NCBI GenBank assembly: GCA_965203305.1
Contig: OZ241874.1
Span: forward strand, 3,472,001 to 3,536,000
Length of the DNA: 64,000 nt
Reading direction: 5' to 3'
Source: Bin80 sp965203305
GTDB taxonomy: Bacteria > Bacteroidota > Rhodothermia > Rhodothermales > Bin80
In this document: positions 26,559-36,153 of the stretch, one piece after another
Position numbering within the stretch: position 1 is the stretch's first letter
How the letters are laid out: every line of letters begins with the position of its first letter
Notes under the pieces: generated by a model
What the model was told of the DNA's origin: nothing
What the model saw: the letters and a program-made list of their open reading frames with translations, nothing else
Database searches by the model: none
Translations under genes and position numbers: made by a program

Positions 26559-27422
26559 CTACTTCGGGGGAATGTCTTCCACCAAGCGAAATCCCACATG
26601 ATACAGTGCAGTTTCCGGGGTGGAATGGCCTCTCCCAGATACTCTGTAACCATGACACCAGCCCGGTTCACACAAAAAACTGCCTCCTCGTTGCGCTTTC
26701 TGGCTGCTGGAATCCGGTTGAAAGTCCTCCTTCCGGTCTGCATATGACCGATACCAGTCCTCTGTCCATTCCCATACATTTCCTCCCATATCAACCAGCC
26801 CGGTAGTAGTGGCCCCGAAAGCCCCGACCGGGGAAGTCGCTGCATATCCATCTGCCCCGGTATTCATCCATGGAAATCGCCCGTTCCACACATTCGCCTT
26901 GTACTCTCCATTTTCCACCAGAGCATCCCCCCAGGCATACTGACCACTGCTCCCCAAGCGAGCAGCGTGCTCCCACTCAATCTCGGTGGGAAGTCGCTTG
27001 CCTGCCCACCTTGCAAATGCAACAGCATCATGCCATGACACTTGAGTTACGGGATGATTATCAAAGGCAAGGAATTGATCTGGTCCGAGTGGCCACTCCC
27101 AGTATGCACCCGATACGAGTTCCCACTGCTTGGTGGAGTCATTGAAGATTCCTGCATCACCAAACGATTCAGCCTGCGTTACATATCCTGTTGCCTGAAC
27201 AAATTCTCGGAATGCCTGCACCGTAACCGGGGAGATATCCATAAAAAAGGGCTTCACGCGAGCCCGAAAAACTGGCCTCTCATGCGGCATTCCTCTCTCC
27301 GAACCAATCTGGGTCGTTCCACCCGGAATGTAGACCATGCCAGACGGCGGTACCGGGGGTGGTGCCTGACTGCATGATGCCAGAAACAAACCCGCGAGAA
27401 CAATACCTGTCAGTCGTTCCAT
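26559..27422 (-). CDS. Formylglycine-generating enzyme (sulfatase maturase), lipoprotein
   Basis: 287 residues from ATG 27422, with lipobox GLFLASC (Cys17). The FGE-sulfatase fold is evident: MVYIPGGTTQIGSE, VTQVSWHDAVAFARWAGKR, LPTEIEWEHAAR, GNVWEWTEDWY, then RGGSFLC...C with Cys251 and Cys256. This C-x4-C pair matches the copper-binding cysteines of true FGEs, so it is likely catalytic, not a degenerate SUMF domain. It converts the sulfatase cysteine to formylglycine, here apparently outside the cytoplasm. It overlaps the end of a sulfatase gene by 13 bp. A longer frame to 27632 lies inside the sulfatase and is not preferred. Confidence 0.88.
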   Translation of the reverse strand: MERLTGIVLAGLFLASCSQAPPPVPPSGMVYIPGGTTQIGSERGMPHERPVFRARVKPFFMDISPVTVQAFREFVQATGYVTQAESFGDAGIFNDSTKQWELVSGAYWEWPLGPDQFLAFDNHPVTQVSWHDAVAFARWAGKRLPTEIEWEHAARLGSSGQYAWGDALVENGEYKANVWNGRFPWMNTGADGYAATSPVGAFGATTTGLVDMGGNVWEWTEDWYRSYADRKEDFQPDSSSQKAQRGGSFLCEPGWCHGYRVSGRGHSTPETALYHVGFRLVEDIPPK

Positions 27423-28801
27423 TCCGGAATATCTAGTTGGCTGGGATGCCGGACAAGTTCCGCCAGATGCTGATCTACCGTGGACTGTATGGCCAAGATA
27501 ACCTCGGGTTCTTCCAAGGCAACATTGAACCTCTCCCGCGGATCGCGATCCAGATGATAGAGAAGGGGCGGATCCTGTACCACCGGCTGATCTCCCACAT
27601 ATGCGCTTTGCGTAATGTAGTGCAGTTTCCATGGTCCGCTTCGAACAGCCCAGAGCTGAGTTCCCCGATAATAATATACTTCCTGTCGTACCTCTGCTGC
27701 TGAATTCAAGAGAACCGGCATCAAATCAACGCCATCCAGGATGCGGGTAGTCGGGGCATCTATGCCGGCAAGTTCCAGGAAAGTTGGCATCAGATCCATG
27801 GTGGTTCCCAATGACTGAGTGGTGTGCCCGGAGGGAATCATTCCCGGCCACCAGGCAATGGCAGGGACCCGCATCCCTCCTTCCCATGTGGTTCCTTTCC
27901 CATCTCGCAAAAGCCCCGCCGTCCCGCCTGCCAAGCCCACGGTAAGCCATGGCCCGTTATCACTTGTGAAGAAGACAAGGGTTTTGTGGTCCAGTCCCGT
28001 CTCGCGCAAAACATCCAGAATCTGCCCGACACTCCAGTCCAGTTCCTCAATCACATCTCCGTACAGACCACGCGTACTTGTTCCCGCAAAATCATCCGAT
28101 GCAAACAGAGGAACGTGTGGCATGGTATGGGGAAGGTACAGGAAAAATGGACGGTCCATGTTTCTGCGAATAAACGCAAGGGCCTCTTCCGTATACCGGC
28201 GCGTCAAAAGATGTTGATCCGGCTCCGTTTCCATGACTTCCACACCACGCATCAGCGGGAGGGGAGGATAGGTTTGCGCACGCTCCCCCGAACTGACCGA
28301 GGGAGTCATGTCATTCGAGTACGGAATCCCGAAATACTCATCAAACCCGTGCTCCGTTGGCAAATGCCCGGGCACATGCCCCAGATGCCACTTCCCGACC
28401 GCAGCACTCACATAGCCTGCGGACTGCAGGGCTTCAGGAATTGTGATCTCTGCTTCAGGAAGTCCGCCCTTGCCTGGAGGGAAAAGAACCCGGATATGAT
28501 CATGTGCCATCCCGCTTCGAACAGCCAGTCGTCCGGTCAAGAGAGCAGCACGACTAGGCGTGCAGACCGATGAGCCCGTATAAAACTGGGTAAATCGCAT
28601 TCCCTCCGCTGCCATACGGTCCAGATGCGGAGTTCGAATGGTTGGATGTCCATAGACTCCCAAATCTCCATACCCCAGATCATCGGCAAAAATGACCACA
28701 AAATTAGGCTTTTCAACTTCCAAAGAGACCTCACGAACAGGCCAGTTGCAAGCACACAATGAGACAAAAACAAGGAGAATCGGTATATGCAGAAAGTGCA
28801 T
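27410..28801 (-). CDS. Sulfatase, lipoprotein
   Basis: 463 residues. A lipobox-like leader (LVFVSLCAC, Cys16-18) anchors it. Motifs: FADDLGYGDLG (metal Asp), formylglycine signature CTPSR (Cys80), GKWHLGH, HTMPH, FTSDNGPW. It is different from the sulfatase at 14249, probably with another substrate. It overlaps the FGE gene on the same strand, so enzyme and maturase are made together. Divergent from the outer-membrane gene at 28860, with 58 bp between starts. Confidence 0.93.
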   Translation of the reverse strand: MHFLHIPILLVFVSLCACNWPVREVSLEVEKPNFVVIFADDLGYGDLGVYGHPTIRTPHLDRMAAEGMRFTQFYTGSSVCTPSRAALLTGRLAVRSGMAHDHIRVLFPPGKGGLPEAEITIPEALQSAGYVSAAVGKWHLGHVPGHLPTEHGFDEYFGIPYSNDMTPSVSSGERAQTYPPLPLMRGVEVMETEPDQHLLTRRYTEEALAFIRRNMDRPFFLYLPHTMPHVPLFASDDFAGTSTRGLYGDVIEELDWSVGQILDVLRETGLDHKTLVFFTSDNGPWLTVGLAGGTAGLLRDGKGTTWEGGMRVPAIAWWPGMIPSGHTTQSLGTTMDLMPTFLELAGIDAPTTRILDGVDLMPVLLNSAAEVRQEVYYYRGTQLWAVRSGPWKLHYITQSAYVGDQPVVQDPPLLYHLDRDPRERFNVALEEPEVILAIQSTVDQHLAELVRHPSQLDIPEWND

Positions 28802-28859
28802 GACAATTTTCTTGAATTACCTGCAATATCAAAGATACGCCATCCTGCCCCTTCCTGCC

Positions 28860-29693
28860 ATGAAGTTGAGAATCCTTCTCTCACTGCTGATCTGCACCAT
28901 ACTCCTCTCCGATGCTTCCGGGCAAGAGGGCAGCTGGTATGTTGAACTGGGGGCAGGACCTGCCTTGGGGCACAGCACTCTGTCTCAAGAAGGATTTAAC
29001 TTTGATACGACCTGTTACCCTGGATTTGTCTGCGAAAATATTAGTCAACGGAGAGGCTATCGGTGGTTCTATACAATCCCGACGGATCCGGGGTCTGCCT
29101 TTCGAGTCGGAATCGGAAGAGAACAGGGAAGGCTGCGGATAGACCTGAATGTCCAGTACTCATCCCGAAATCTGGAACAGAATTTTGACCGAATAGCACT
29201 GCTGGACGGATCCCCCGCTCCCGAGTTTCAGGATATTTCTGGATACAAAATCACCGTAAACACAGAAATCGGAGCTTTGCAGGTCTTCTCATTCCGAATC
29301 AATACATTCATGGATTTATTGCCAAAGAATCGTACGCTCCATCCGTATCTGGGCATCGGCACCGGAGTTTCGCGGGCAACGATTACGGACTTTTATTATG
29401 AAGAACGATATATCTGTGAGGAAATATGTTTTCTGGCAGACCCGTCAAGTTACGATGTGCTCCAGGATGAAGAACTGGAGGACATTATACTCATAACTGA
29501 GGGCCATGCTGGACTTGAACATGCTCTTGCAAGCAAGTTTCTTGTGGGGATTCGGTTTAGCTATGCCCTGTTCCAGTCGTTCAGCAGCGAGGCAGAATAT
29601 TTGGAGCACAGGGTGGAGAATCTGACCAATACGAATACCTTCAGCAAACTCAATTTGATGACCGCAATGGCCACTGTTCGCTATCGCCTGTGA
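28860..29693 (+). CDS. Outer-membrane beta-barrel-like protein
   Basis: 277 residues from ATG 28860. A signal peptide (LLSLLICTILLSDASG) ends at Gly-Gln. The mature chain alternates hydrophobic/polar residues in strands: WYVELGAGPALGHS, RLRIDLNVQYSS, LHPYLGIGTGVSRAT, ASKFLVGIRFSYALFQSF, and it ends in aromatic/Leu residues (ATVRYRL), as barrel proteins do. No specific family recognised. Divergent from the sulfatase gene. An upstream ATG in the same frame (28692) overlaps the sulfatase and is unlikely. Confidence 0.7.
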   Translation: MKLRILLSLLICTILLSDASGQEGSWYVELGAGPALGHSTLSQEGFNFDTTCYPGFVCENISQRRGYRWFYTIPTDPGSAFRVGIGREQGRLRIDLNVQYSSRNLEQNFDRIALLDGSPAPEFQDISGYKITVNTEIGALQVFSFRINTFMDLLPKNRTLHPYLGIGTGVSRATITDFYYEERYICEEICFLADPSSYDVLQDEELEDIILITEGHAGLEHALASKFLVGIRFSYALFQSFSSEAEYLEHRVENLTNTNTFSKLNLMTAMATVRYRL

Positions 29694-29827
29694 TGTATGC
29701 TGAAGATATGCCGTCATCCTCAAATCGTGAACGGCATCACATTAACGGCAGTCATCGGCAATAGTCTGCCGAAGCTGTTCAAGATCTGGATACAAATTCA
29801 GTCCTCTCCTGCAGAGAGGGCAGAGCG

Positions 29828-31576
29828 TCAGGTTGCGAATGCTTTCTCGGGATAATCTTCCCCCGGGTTTACGTAAAGGTCCTGTTCGTAGCTGTGCTGC
29901 TGATCATACAACTCCCGATACCGGCCTCCCATACCGTAAAGAGTCGCATGGCTCCCTCGCTCCATGATCCTGCCCTCTTCCAAAACCAGAATCTGATCTG
30001 CATTCCGGATTGTGGACAATCGATGGGCAATCACAAATGTCGTCCGTCCCTGTCGCAGATTTTTGAACCCTTCCTGAATCAGAGCTTCACTTTCGGTATC
30101 AAGACTGGAGGTGGCTTCATCCAGAACAAGAATTTTTGAATCTGCCAGGACTGCCCGTGCAATGGATATCCGCTGCCTCTGTCCTCCACTGAGCTTTATG
30201 CCCCCCTCGCCGACAACAGTGTCGTAGGACTCTGGAAAATTCTGAATAAACTGGTGGGCATTTGCGATGCGGCTTGCATGCTCCATGTCAGCGTACGAGG
30301 CTTCCTGGCGAGCATACCGAATATTCTCGGCAATCGTCCCGTCAAACAGAAAGTTTTCCTGCATCACCACCCCCAGAAATCTGCGGTAATCTTTGATCTT
30401 CAGTGTTGCCAGATCCTGTCCGTCAATCAGAATACGCCCCTGATCAGGCTGATTGAATCCCATGATCAGACTTGTCAGTGTGCTCTTGCCCGAACCGCTT
30501 GGGCCAACAAGTGCCGTCGTAGTTCCCTCCTGTGCCTGAAGCGAAACGCCCTGAATCACCGGCAGCGCCTCGTCATACTGAAAGTACACATCTTCCAGAA
30601 TGACCTCCCCGCGCACAACATGCAGCGTTTTTCGCTGATCTTCATTCTTGTCCTCCCGGGTTTCCATCATGAGATCCCGGATGCGATCAAGTCCCGCGAA
30701 TGCTTCCGAAATCTGGGTTCCGACCATCGCCATCTGTATGATCGGAGCAACCATAACTCCAACTACAAACAGGTACATAACGAAATCTCCCAGGGTCAGC
30801 ATATTGTCTGCAATTGCCCTTCCCCCAAGAATGATCATCAGCGCGGCAATGATGCCGACAATGACGGTTCCCAGTGCTACGGTTGCAGAAGTGCCCCGAA
30901 TCGTTTTGGCAATCAGACCAAACAGCCGGGTGATTCCCTGCCCGAACTTTTCCTGTTCCCGATCCTCTGCACTGGATGCCTTGACCAGTCGAATTCCTCC
31001 GAGAGCCTCTCCAAGAGACCCTGTTACCTCGGAACGAATCTTTTGCCGTTTCCTGTAAACCGGACGCAAAGCTCTGAATGCGTATGTCATAAAACCCCCA
31101 AACGCAATCAGAATCGCGCAAATGATCAGTGTCAGTTGCCAGTAGAGAACAAACAAAATGATCAGTGCCAGAACTGCCGTAACTACTCCCCCGGCGAGCA
31201 TCAGAATCCCTGTTCCCATCAAATTCCGTATTCCCTCTGCATCGCTCATTATTCGAGAGATCAGTTCACCGCTCTTGTGCCTGTCAAAAAAGCGGGCGGG
31301 CAGATGGATGACATGATCGTAGATCCTGCTCCGCATGTCCATGATCGCTTTTTGGGCGGCAATCCCGATCACATTTGACAAGAGATAGGATGTTCCTGCT
31401 TGCACAACCGTTGTCCCGGCAGCAATCAGTGCAAGCGGGATCAGAAGATCCATTCGGTCATTGCCGATCACCTCGTCGATCAACCACTTGCTGGTCCCGG
31501 GCAACACAAACCCGCTCACGCGATTCACGACCATCAAAATGAAGCCGATCACCAGGGTTCTGCGATACCTCCACAT
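29828..31576 (-). CDS. ABC exporter (MsbA-type half transporter)
   Basis: 582 residues: a six-helix transmembrane domain (residues ~1-320), then an ATP-binding domain with Walker A GPSGSGKST, Q-loop VMQENFLFDGTI, signature LSGGQRQR, Walker B ILVLDEATSSLD and switch IAHRL. It functions as a homodimer exporting lipids or drugs. The first ATG (31576) starts directly at the first helix; the same frame continues upstream as WSAWSQARQL, which looks like the usual cytosolic elbow helix, but it contains no ATG, GTG or TTG. A non-standard start is therefore possible. Confidence 0.93.
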   Translation of the reverse strand: MWRYRRTLVIGFILMVVNRVSGFVLPGTSKWLIDEVIGNDRMDLLIPLALIAAGTTVVQAGTSYLLSNVIGIAAQKAIMDMRSRIYDHVIHLPARFFDRHKSGELISRIMSDAEGIRNLMGTGILMLAGGVVTAVLALIILFVLYWQLTLIICAILIAFGGFMTYAFRALRPVYRKRQKIRSEVTGSLGEALGGIRLVKASSAEDREQEKFGQGITRLFGLIAKTIRGTSATVALGTVIVGIIAALMIILGGRAIADNMLTLGDFVMYLFVVGVMVAPIIQMAMVGTQISEAFAGLDRIRDLMMETREDKNEDQRKTLHVVRGEVILEDVYFQYDEALPVIQGVSLQAQEGTTTALVGPSGSGKSTLTSLIMGFNQPDQGRILIDGQDLATLKIKDYRRFLGVVMQENFLFDGTIAENIRYARQEASYADMEHASRIANAHQFIQNFPESYDTVVGEGGIKLSGGQRQRISIARAVLADSKILVLDEATSSLDTESEALIQEGFKNLRQGRTTFVIAHRLSTIRNADQILVLEEGRIMERGSHATLYGMGGRYRELYDQQHSYEQDLYVNPGEDYPEKAFAT

Positions 31577-31815
31577 CAGCTGTCGAGCCTGGGACCAGGC
31601 TGACCACGTAATTTTCCGGCTTTTTTCGATTACGACGTTGAAATAATGGACAACCTTATTCTGATTTGTGTATCATATTGATCCATTTTTTTCTGCCTGT
31701 GATCCCCACAGCAATATCTCGCTCATGTTCAGGACATATCTGGATGCCATTTGCCAAAGCCGGAACCAGGCTGTCTGATTTCCTCATCAAACACCAGGCA
31801 CTGACACGAACTCTT

Positions 31816-33519
31816 ATGCTGCGCCCTTGTCTTCTATTGCTGATTGTGTTACTGGTACCCTCTGCCTGGAGTCGGCAGCCTCAGGTTATGCTTGAACATG
31901 CTTTTGCGAATTTAGCCTTCCGTCGTCCGGTAGATTTGCAGCATTTTGGGGACAATCTTTTCGTCGTTGAACAGGAGGGAAAAATCTGGACATTCAAGAA
32001 CCGGCAGGATGTCGCAGAGCGGAATCTGTTCCTGGACATCCAGGATCGTGTCCGTTCGGTGAACAATGAGGAGGGCTTGCTGGGACTGGCCTTCCATCCA
32101 GACTATGGCAGGAACGGGCACTTCCTTGTGTACTATACGGCTTCAAATCCGCGGCGCAGCGTAGTTTCCCGATTCACGCGTCTTGCCAGTAACCCGAATC
32201 AAGGGAATGCCGACAGCGAGAGGATTCTCCTTGAGGTGAACCAGCCAGCCGGGAATCACAATGGAGGGCAGCTTGCATTTGGGCCGGACGGATACCTGTA
32301 CATTGGTTTGGGAGACGGTGGCGGCGCAAATGACCAGTTCGGTAATGGACAGAATACCCAGTCACTTCTGGGAACCATCTCCAGGATTAATGTCAACGAA
32401 ATTCCCTATACCATCCCGCCAGACAATCCGTTTGCAGACTCGAATACCGGCCGCCCGGAAATCTTCGCATGGGGCTTGCGCAATCCATGGAGGTTCAGCT
32501 TTGACACCAAAACCGGGATCATCTACAATGCAGATGTGGGGCAGAATGAGATTGAAGAAGTAAACATCATTGAAAAAGGGAAGAATTATGGATGGCCGAT
32601 CATGGAAGGGACCCGATGTTTTCGGCCACGCACCAACTGTAACCAGAACGGACTCGTTCTCCCCATTTTTGAGTATGATCATTCCAATGGTCCGGCCTCT
32701 GTAACAGGCGGCTATGTCTACCATGGACCTGGGGTTCCAGATCTTGCAGGCTGGTATGTTTTTGGAGATTATGTGGACGGAAGATTCTGGGGATTGCGCT
32801 ATGATGGAGGGATGGTACTGGAAACCAGACTGCTGCTGGACACATTCCTGTCTCCGCTCTCGTTCGGCACAGACCATCAGGAGGAGATCTATATGCTTGC
32901 CATTGACGGAAAAATCTACAGGTTCTCTGCGGCTGGTGGCTCGCTGGGGTTTGAGTCTTTTATTGAACCCATCCAGCTTCCCCGGAGTGTCCCCATCCCG
33001 ACTACGATTCTGCCTGCTGCCCGGGGCGGATCTGGCTCATTCACCTACTCGCTGTCTCCTGATCTTCCCGAAGGGCTGTACTTTGCCCCCTCCACACGCG
33101 CACTGACGGGAACACCTGCTGAACTCTTGGACGCAACCACATTTACATTTCACGCTGAGGATACCAATGGACTGCGGGGATCACTGGAATTTGAGCTGTC
33201 CGTCCATGAACCTCTGTCCCGGATAGAGACGGACGATCCGATACCTGGATTTTTTCTGCACGGACATTATCCCAACCCTGCCTCTGGCGACATACACATT
33301 GTGTTTGATCTGCCTGAACCGGCAACCGTAATGACAGAGGTTCATGATTTGACTGGCCGCCAGGTCACTGCATTATTTCCGCAAGCGATGAGTGCACAGG
33401 CTCGGCAGTCGGTTGTGATTTCCACGGGCACCCTTCCAGCAGGGTCATACATGTATCGGATCACAGCAGAAACGGACACCAGAACAGCTACTGCTTCCAG
33501 AATGCTGGTTGTTCAGTAA
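31816..33519 (+). CDS. PQQ-dependent sugar dehydrogenase-like protein with type IX secretion-type C-terminus
   Basis: 567 residues from the ATG at 31816 (MLRPCLLLLIVLLVPSAWS, signal peptide). The glucose/sorbosone dehydrogenase propeller follows (NEEGLLGLAFHPDY, QPAGNHNGGQLAFGPDGYLY, LRNPWRFSFD, DVGQNEIEEVN). A putative Ig-like segment (~380-450) precedes a C-terminal FFLHGHYPNPAS...LPAGSYMYRI block, the type A sorting domain of type IX secretion cargo. It oxidises sugars outside the cell (inference). The longer frame from 31666 adds a second weak hydrophobic leader and is not preferred. Confidence 0.88.
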   Translation: MLRPCLLLLIVLLVPSAWSRQPQVMLEHAFANLAFRRPVDLQHFGDNLFVVEQEGKIWTFKNRQDVAERNLFLDIQDRVRSVNNEEGLLGLAFHPDYGRNGHFLVYYTASNPRRSVVSRFTRLASNPNQGNADSERILLEVNQPAGNHNGGQLAFGPDGYLYIGLGDGGGANDQFGNGQNTQSLLGTISRINVNEIPYTIPPDNPFADSNTGRPEIFAWGLRNPWRFSFDTKTGIIYNADVGQNEIEEVNIIEKGKNYGWPIMEGTRCFRPRTNCNQNGLVLPIFEYDHSNGPASVTGGYVYHGPGVPDLAGWYVFGDYVDGRFWGLRYDGGMVLETRLLLDTFLSPLSFGTDHQEEIYMLAIDGKIYRFSAAGGSLGFESFIEPIQLPRSVPIPTTILPAARGGSGSFTYSLSPDLPEGLYFAPSTRALTGTPAELLDATTFTFHAEDTNGLRGSLEFELSVHEPLSRIETDDPIPGFFLHGHYPNPASGDIHIVFDLPEPATVMTEVHDLTGRQVTALFPQAMSAQARQSVVISTGTLPAGSYMYRITAETDTRTATASRMLVVQ

Positions 33520-33633
33520 CAGCCTGAAATCTTGCCTAGCAGAGATTGTGGTTTCCTGCCTGGTGATGTGTTTTTGATCGGAGCTCTGACGCAGTGAGCC
33601 ATCACCAGGAATGCACTGAAAATGTGCATGGAG

Positions 33634-34848
33634 CTATCTGCTTGCTGTAGCAATAGAATTGAACCATGCTCGTGCCCCTGCAATGGCAATGAACGCACAG
33701 GCCACATGCCCGCTATTCGGACTCGGATCCACCAGTGTAGCAAGAGGTCCAAGCTCCCTGTCCGCAACTTGGGAGTTCTTGACCGGAACAAGCTCATCCG
33801 CATCGCAATGATACAGTCGCATCGGGGAACGAGGTGCCCAGTTGAGCAGATCATTCTCCCGCAAACGCCGAATTAATGGATGACCAGGATTGTCCTCTAG
33901 TTCACGAAGCATATCCTGCCGAACAATCTGAATCGGGATCTGCGGCATGGCAGCATTGATCTCCGCGCTTCGGTGCGTCCCGTCAAATAATGGAGGGAGA
34001 GTAGTATCGTATGGACTTGCCAGGAAGTCAGATGGACTTTCATACAGATCATACACTTCGTTGTAACTCAGCAAAAGGTACGGCAAGAAGTAGGGCTGGG
34101 GGTAAGGTTCTTTGCGCAACATCAGTTCCAGCATGGTCCCGCTCAGATCATACGGCCCTGCCATGGGAGCGGAGGCAGCAACCGTAAACTCATCCGCGTA
34201 ATCCGCTTCCAGAGCACGGTGCGTTGCCATAGCTGTGTATCCCCCAGAAGAATATCCTGCCAGATATACCTCGCGCGAGATGTCCCAGGAATGCGTTGCA
34301 GACCAGTGAACCACGGCTCGCAACATGTCAATCACAGCAGAGGCGGATACATCAGCAACCAGATAGGGATGCAATCCCTCCGAAGACCCCAGCCCGATCA
34401 GGTCTGTCATGACCGAGAGATACCCATCCGCAGAAAACAGCAAACCAGCCAGAATTTCTTCCATGCCGCCCCTTGAAGGAACGGACAAGCGATGTACCGT
34501 GGTTCCATCCTGGAATGAAACCATTGGCAACTGCCGTGTAACAGGTTCTGGTACAGCAATCGCTCCAGAGGCCATCATCAATTTTCCATCTGCATTTGCC
34601 GTCGTGTACTCTATCCTGTGGATCGTTACATCAAATCTCGCTACATACGGAACTCCAAAATTTTCGGCTATCTGACGGATTTCTCTGGCGGTATACTTCT
34701 GTATCTGCTCCACGCGAATGACATCTCCCCGAAATGTCAGATCCTCCTCGCCAGGGTCCGGGCTTGAGGAGTCACACCCTGAAAGGAATGCCAGAATTAG
34801 CCACAGGCTGCATACAAGCGGCCTGCTTACTTGCCGGAGGTGAACCAT
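33634..34848 (-). CDS. Alpha/beta-hydrolase, secretory-lipase-like lipoprotein
   Basis: 404 residues. Lipobox FLSGC (Cys25). Nucleophile elbow GYSSGG (Ser200), with acid in HCDADELVP and a C-terminal His in SGHVACA. The layout, with DLIGLGSSEGLHPYL before the elbow, resembles the LIP secretory lipase family. It would cleave esters at the cell surface. Its ATG lies inside the natural end of the upstream GH113-like gene if that gene's in-frame TGA is ignored, suggesting the two were once coupled. Confidence 0.85.
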   Translation of the reverse strand: MVHLRQVSRPLVCSLWLILAFLSGCDSSSPDPGEEDLTFRGDVIRVEQIQKYTAREIRQIAENFGVPYVARFDVTIHRIEYTTANADGKLMMASGAIAVPEPVTRQLPMVSFQDGTTVHRLSVPSRGGMEEILAGLLFSADGYLSVMTDLIGLGSSEGLHPYLVADVSASAVIDMLRAVVHWSATHSWDISREVYLAGYSSGGYTAMATHRALEADYADEFTVAASAPMAGPYDLSGTMLELMLRKEPYPQPYFLPYLLLSYNEVYDLYESPSDFLASPYDTTLPPLFDGTHRSAEINAAMPQIPIQIVRQDMLRELEDNPGHPLIRRLRENDLLNWAPRSPMRLYHCDADELVPVKNSQVADRELGPLATLVDPSPNSGHVACAFIAIAGARAWFNSIATASR

Positions 34849-34931
34849 TGACGAATAATGTCTTCAGCGGGCTTCCCCTGCGGGGTAAAGCCAAGCCCCG
34901 CCGTTTGATGCTGCTCGCGATCTCCATGTCA
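34827..34931 (-). other. C-terminal coding remnant beyond an in-frame TGA
   Basis: After GAILWK-TGA (stop at 34929-34931) the same frame continues HGDREQHQTAGLGFTPQGKP, then AEDIIRQWFTSGK, ending at TAA 34827-34829. This looks like a normal glycosidase C-terminus. TGA sits where a Trp codon would give LWKW. Confidence 0.7.
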
Positions 34932-36116
34932 TTTCCACAGGATTGCGCCACTGAACCAGGATTCATTCCATACCTCGTCAAAGAATACGGTATACAACTG
35001 TGCCTGCAGGTCATCATCCGCCATCGCCTGGTCAGCCTCGTTTCGCGAGGGCCAGCGCCATGGTTGGGCTGCTGCATCAGCAACATTCCGGTAGCCGATT
35101 TCGGTGAAGAGAACGGGGCGTTTCAGCTGTGCGGAGAGACTGGACAGCACTTCCTTGTGGGAATTCCAGCCCTCTGCCAGCATGATACTAGTTGGATCAG
35201 GATCATCGGAGAGTTCAAAATATGCCTGTACCCCCACATAATCCAGCATGTCCCAGAATTCAATATGTTCATACTCCTCCCACCAGTTTGCCGCATACGT
35301 CAACTTTCCCTGATATACAGACCGAATATTTTCAATCAGGCCTCGCCAGTATTGCGGACGCTCATGCGCACTCCGGGCCAGTTCTGTCCCGATGACAAGG
35401 ATCTCTGCACCAACCTCTTCGGCCAGATGTGCATAATGCATGAGGAAGCCTGTATAGTCTGCTTCCCATGCCGTCCAGCTCTCTTCATCCGCATATTTGA
35501 TTTCATTTCTGGGCTGTCCTTCTGCATGATAGCCTCCGAGCCACAGATGTGGCTTCAGAATAATCTTCATTCCCAGGCTGTCCGCACTCTGAGCGATTTC
35601 TTTTGCACCGCGATCACTTTCGCTATACCACCATGCATCCGGGTTCATACGAATCTCGGTCTGCTCAACACTTTGCTGAAATCCAAACTGGACGAGAGTC
35701 ACATGTGTAATTCCGAGTTCCCTGAGCTTTGGCAGCATTGCCTTTGATGGCTGATTCCTTGCATCAAGAGTAACTGCCTGGATCTTGAGACCTCTGCTAT
35801 TCTGCTGATATTGAGAAGTACAGCCAACTGATATCAGGCAGGCCAGAATCCAAAGGACTACACTGATTCTGAGGTATGCGAGATGCTTTGTAGTCGGAAA
35901 AATGATCTTGACACCTATCCCACAGGATGCGGATCTACTTTCTGTCGGGGACTCGTGACAGCTGTTCCACAATACACATGCTTGGTCCCAGAAGCTCCGT
36001 GTTCTACCTGCTCTTGCCGGAACCTGTGAGATGCACCCCGACAGGCTCCGCAAGTACAGAAATATCCTCTTGAACATGTTCGGCAACTTGATGACGGGTT
36101 TTCTTCCCCTTACCAA
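34929..36116 (-). CDS. GH113-like glycoside hydrolase lipoprotein, truncated by in-frame TGA
   Basis: 395 codons as open frame. A TIM-barrel of the GH113 type is visible from residue ~105: LKIQAVTLDA, LGITHVTLVQFGF, MKIILKPHLWLGG, then the acid/base Glu in ILVIGTELA and the nucleophile Glu in PVLFTEIGYRN. It probably attacks mannan-type polysaccharide (inference). Two oddities: the C-terminal ~34 residues lie beyond a TGA, and the obvious lipoprotein leader (LACLISVGC, Cys99) has no ATG/GTG/TTG near it, the only upstream ATGs being at 36077 and 36116. The gene may be decaying. It is upstream of the lipase on the same strand. Confidence 0.65.
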   Translation of the reverse strand: MVRGRKPVIKLPNMFKRIFLYLRSLSGCISQVPARAGRTRSFWDQACVLWNSCHESPTESRSASCGIGVKIIFPTTKHLAYLRISVVLWILACLISVGCTSQYQQNSRGLKIQAVTLDARNQPSKAMLPKLRELGITHVTLVQFGFQQSVEQTEIRMNPDAWWYSESDRGAKEIAQSADSLGMKIILKPHLWLGGYHAEGQPRNEIKYADEESWTAWEADYTGFLMHYAHLAEEVGAEILVIGTELARSAHERPQYWRGLIENIRSVYQGKLTYAANWWEEYEHIEFWDMLDYVGVQAYFELSDDPDPTSIMLAEGWNSHKEVLSSLSAQLKRPVLFTEIGYRNVADAAAQPWRWPSRNEADQAMADDDLQAQLYTVFFDEVWNESWFSGAILWK

Positions 36117-36153
36117 ATGAAATCCGTTCAGAGTCCTGTTTCCATGCGGAGAG

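Noticed and set aside
30254..31378. 374-codon plus-strand frame opposite the ABC exporter
   Set aside because: Antisense shadow of a confident ABC transporter gene with Cys/His/Asn-rich translation.
34929..34931. Selenocysteine or a recoded TGA in the GH113-like gene
   Set aside because: A Trp is expected at this position, other genes here end in TGA normally, and no selenocysteine context is visible.
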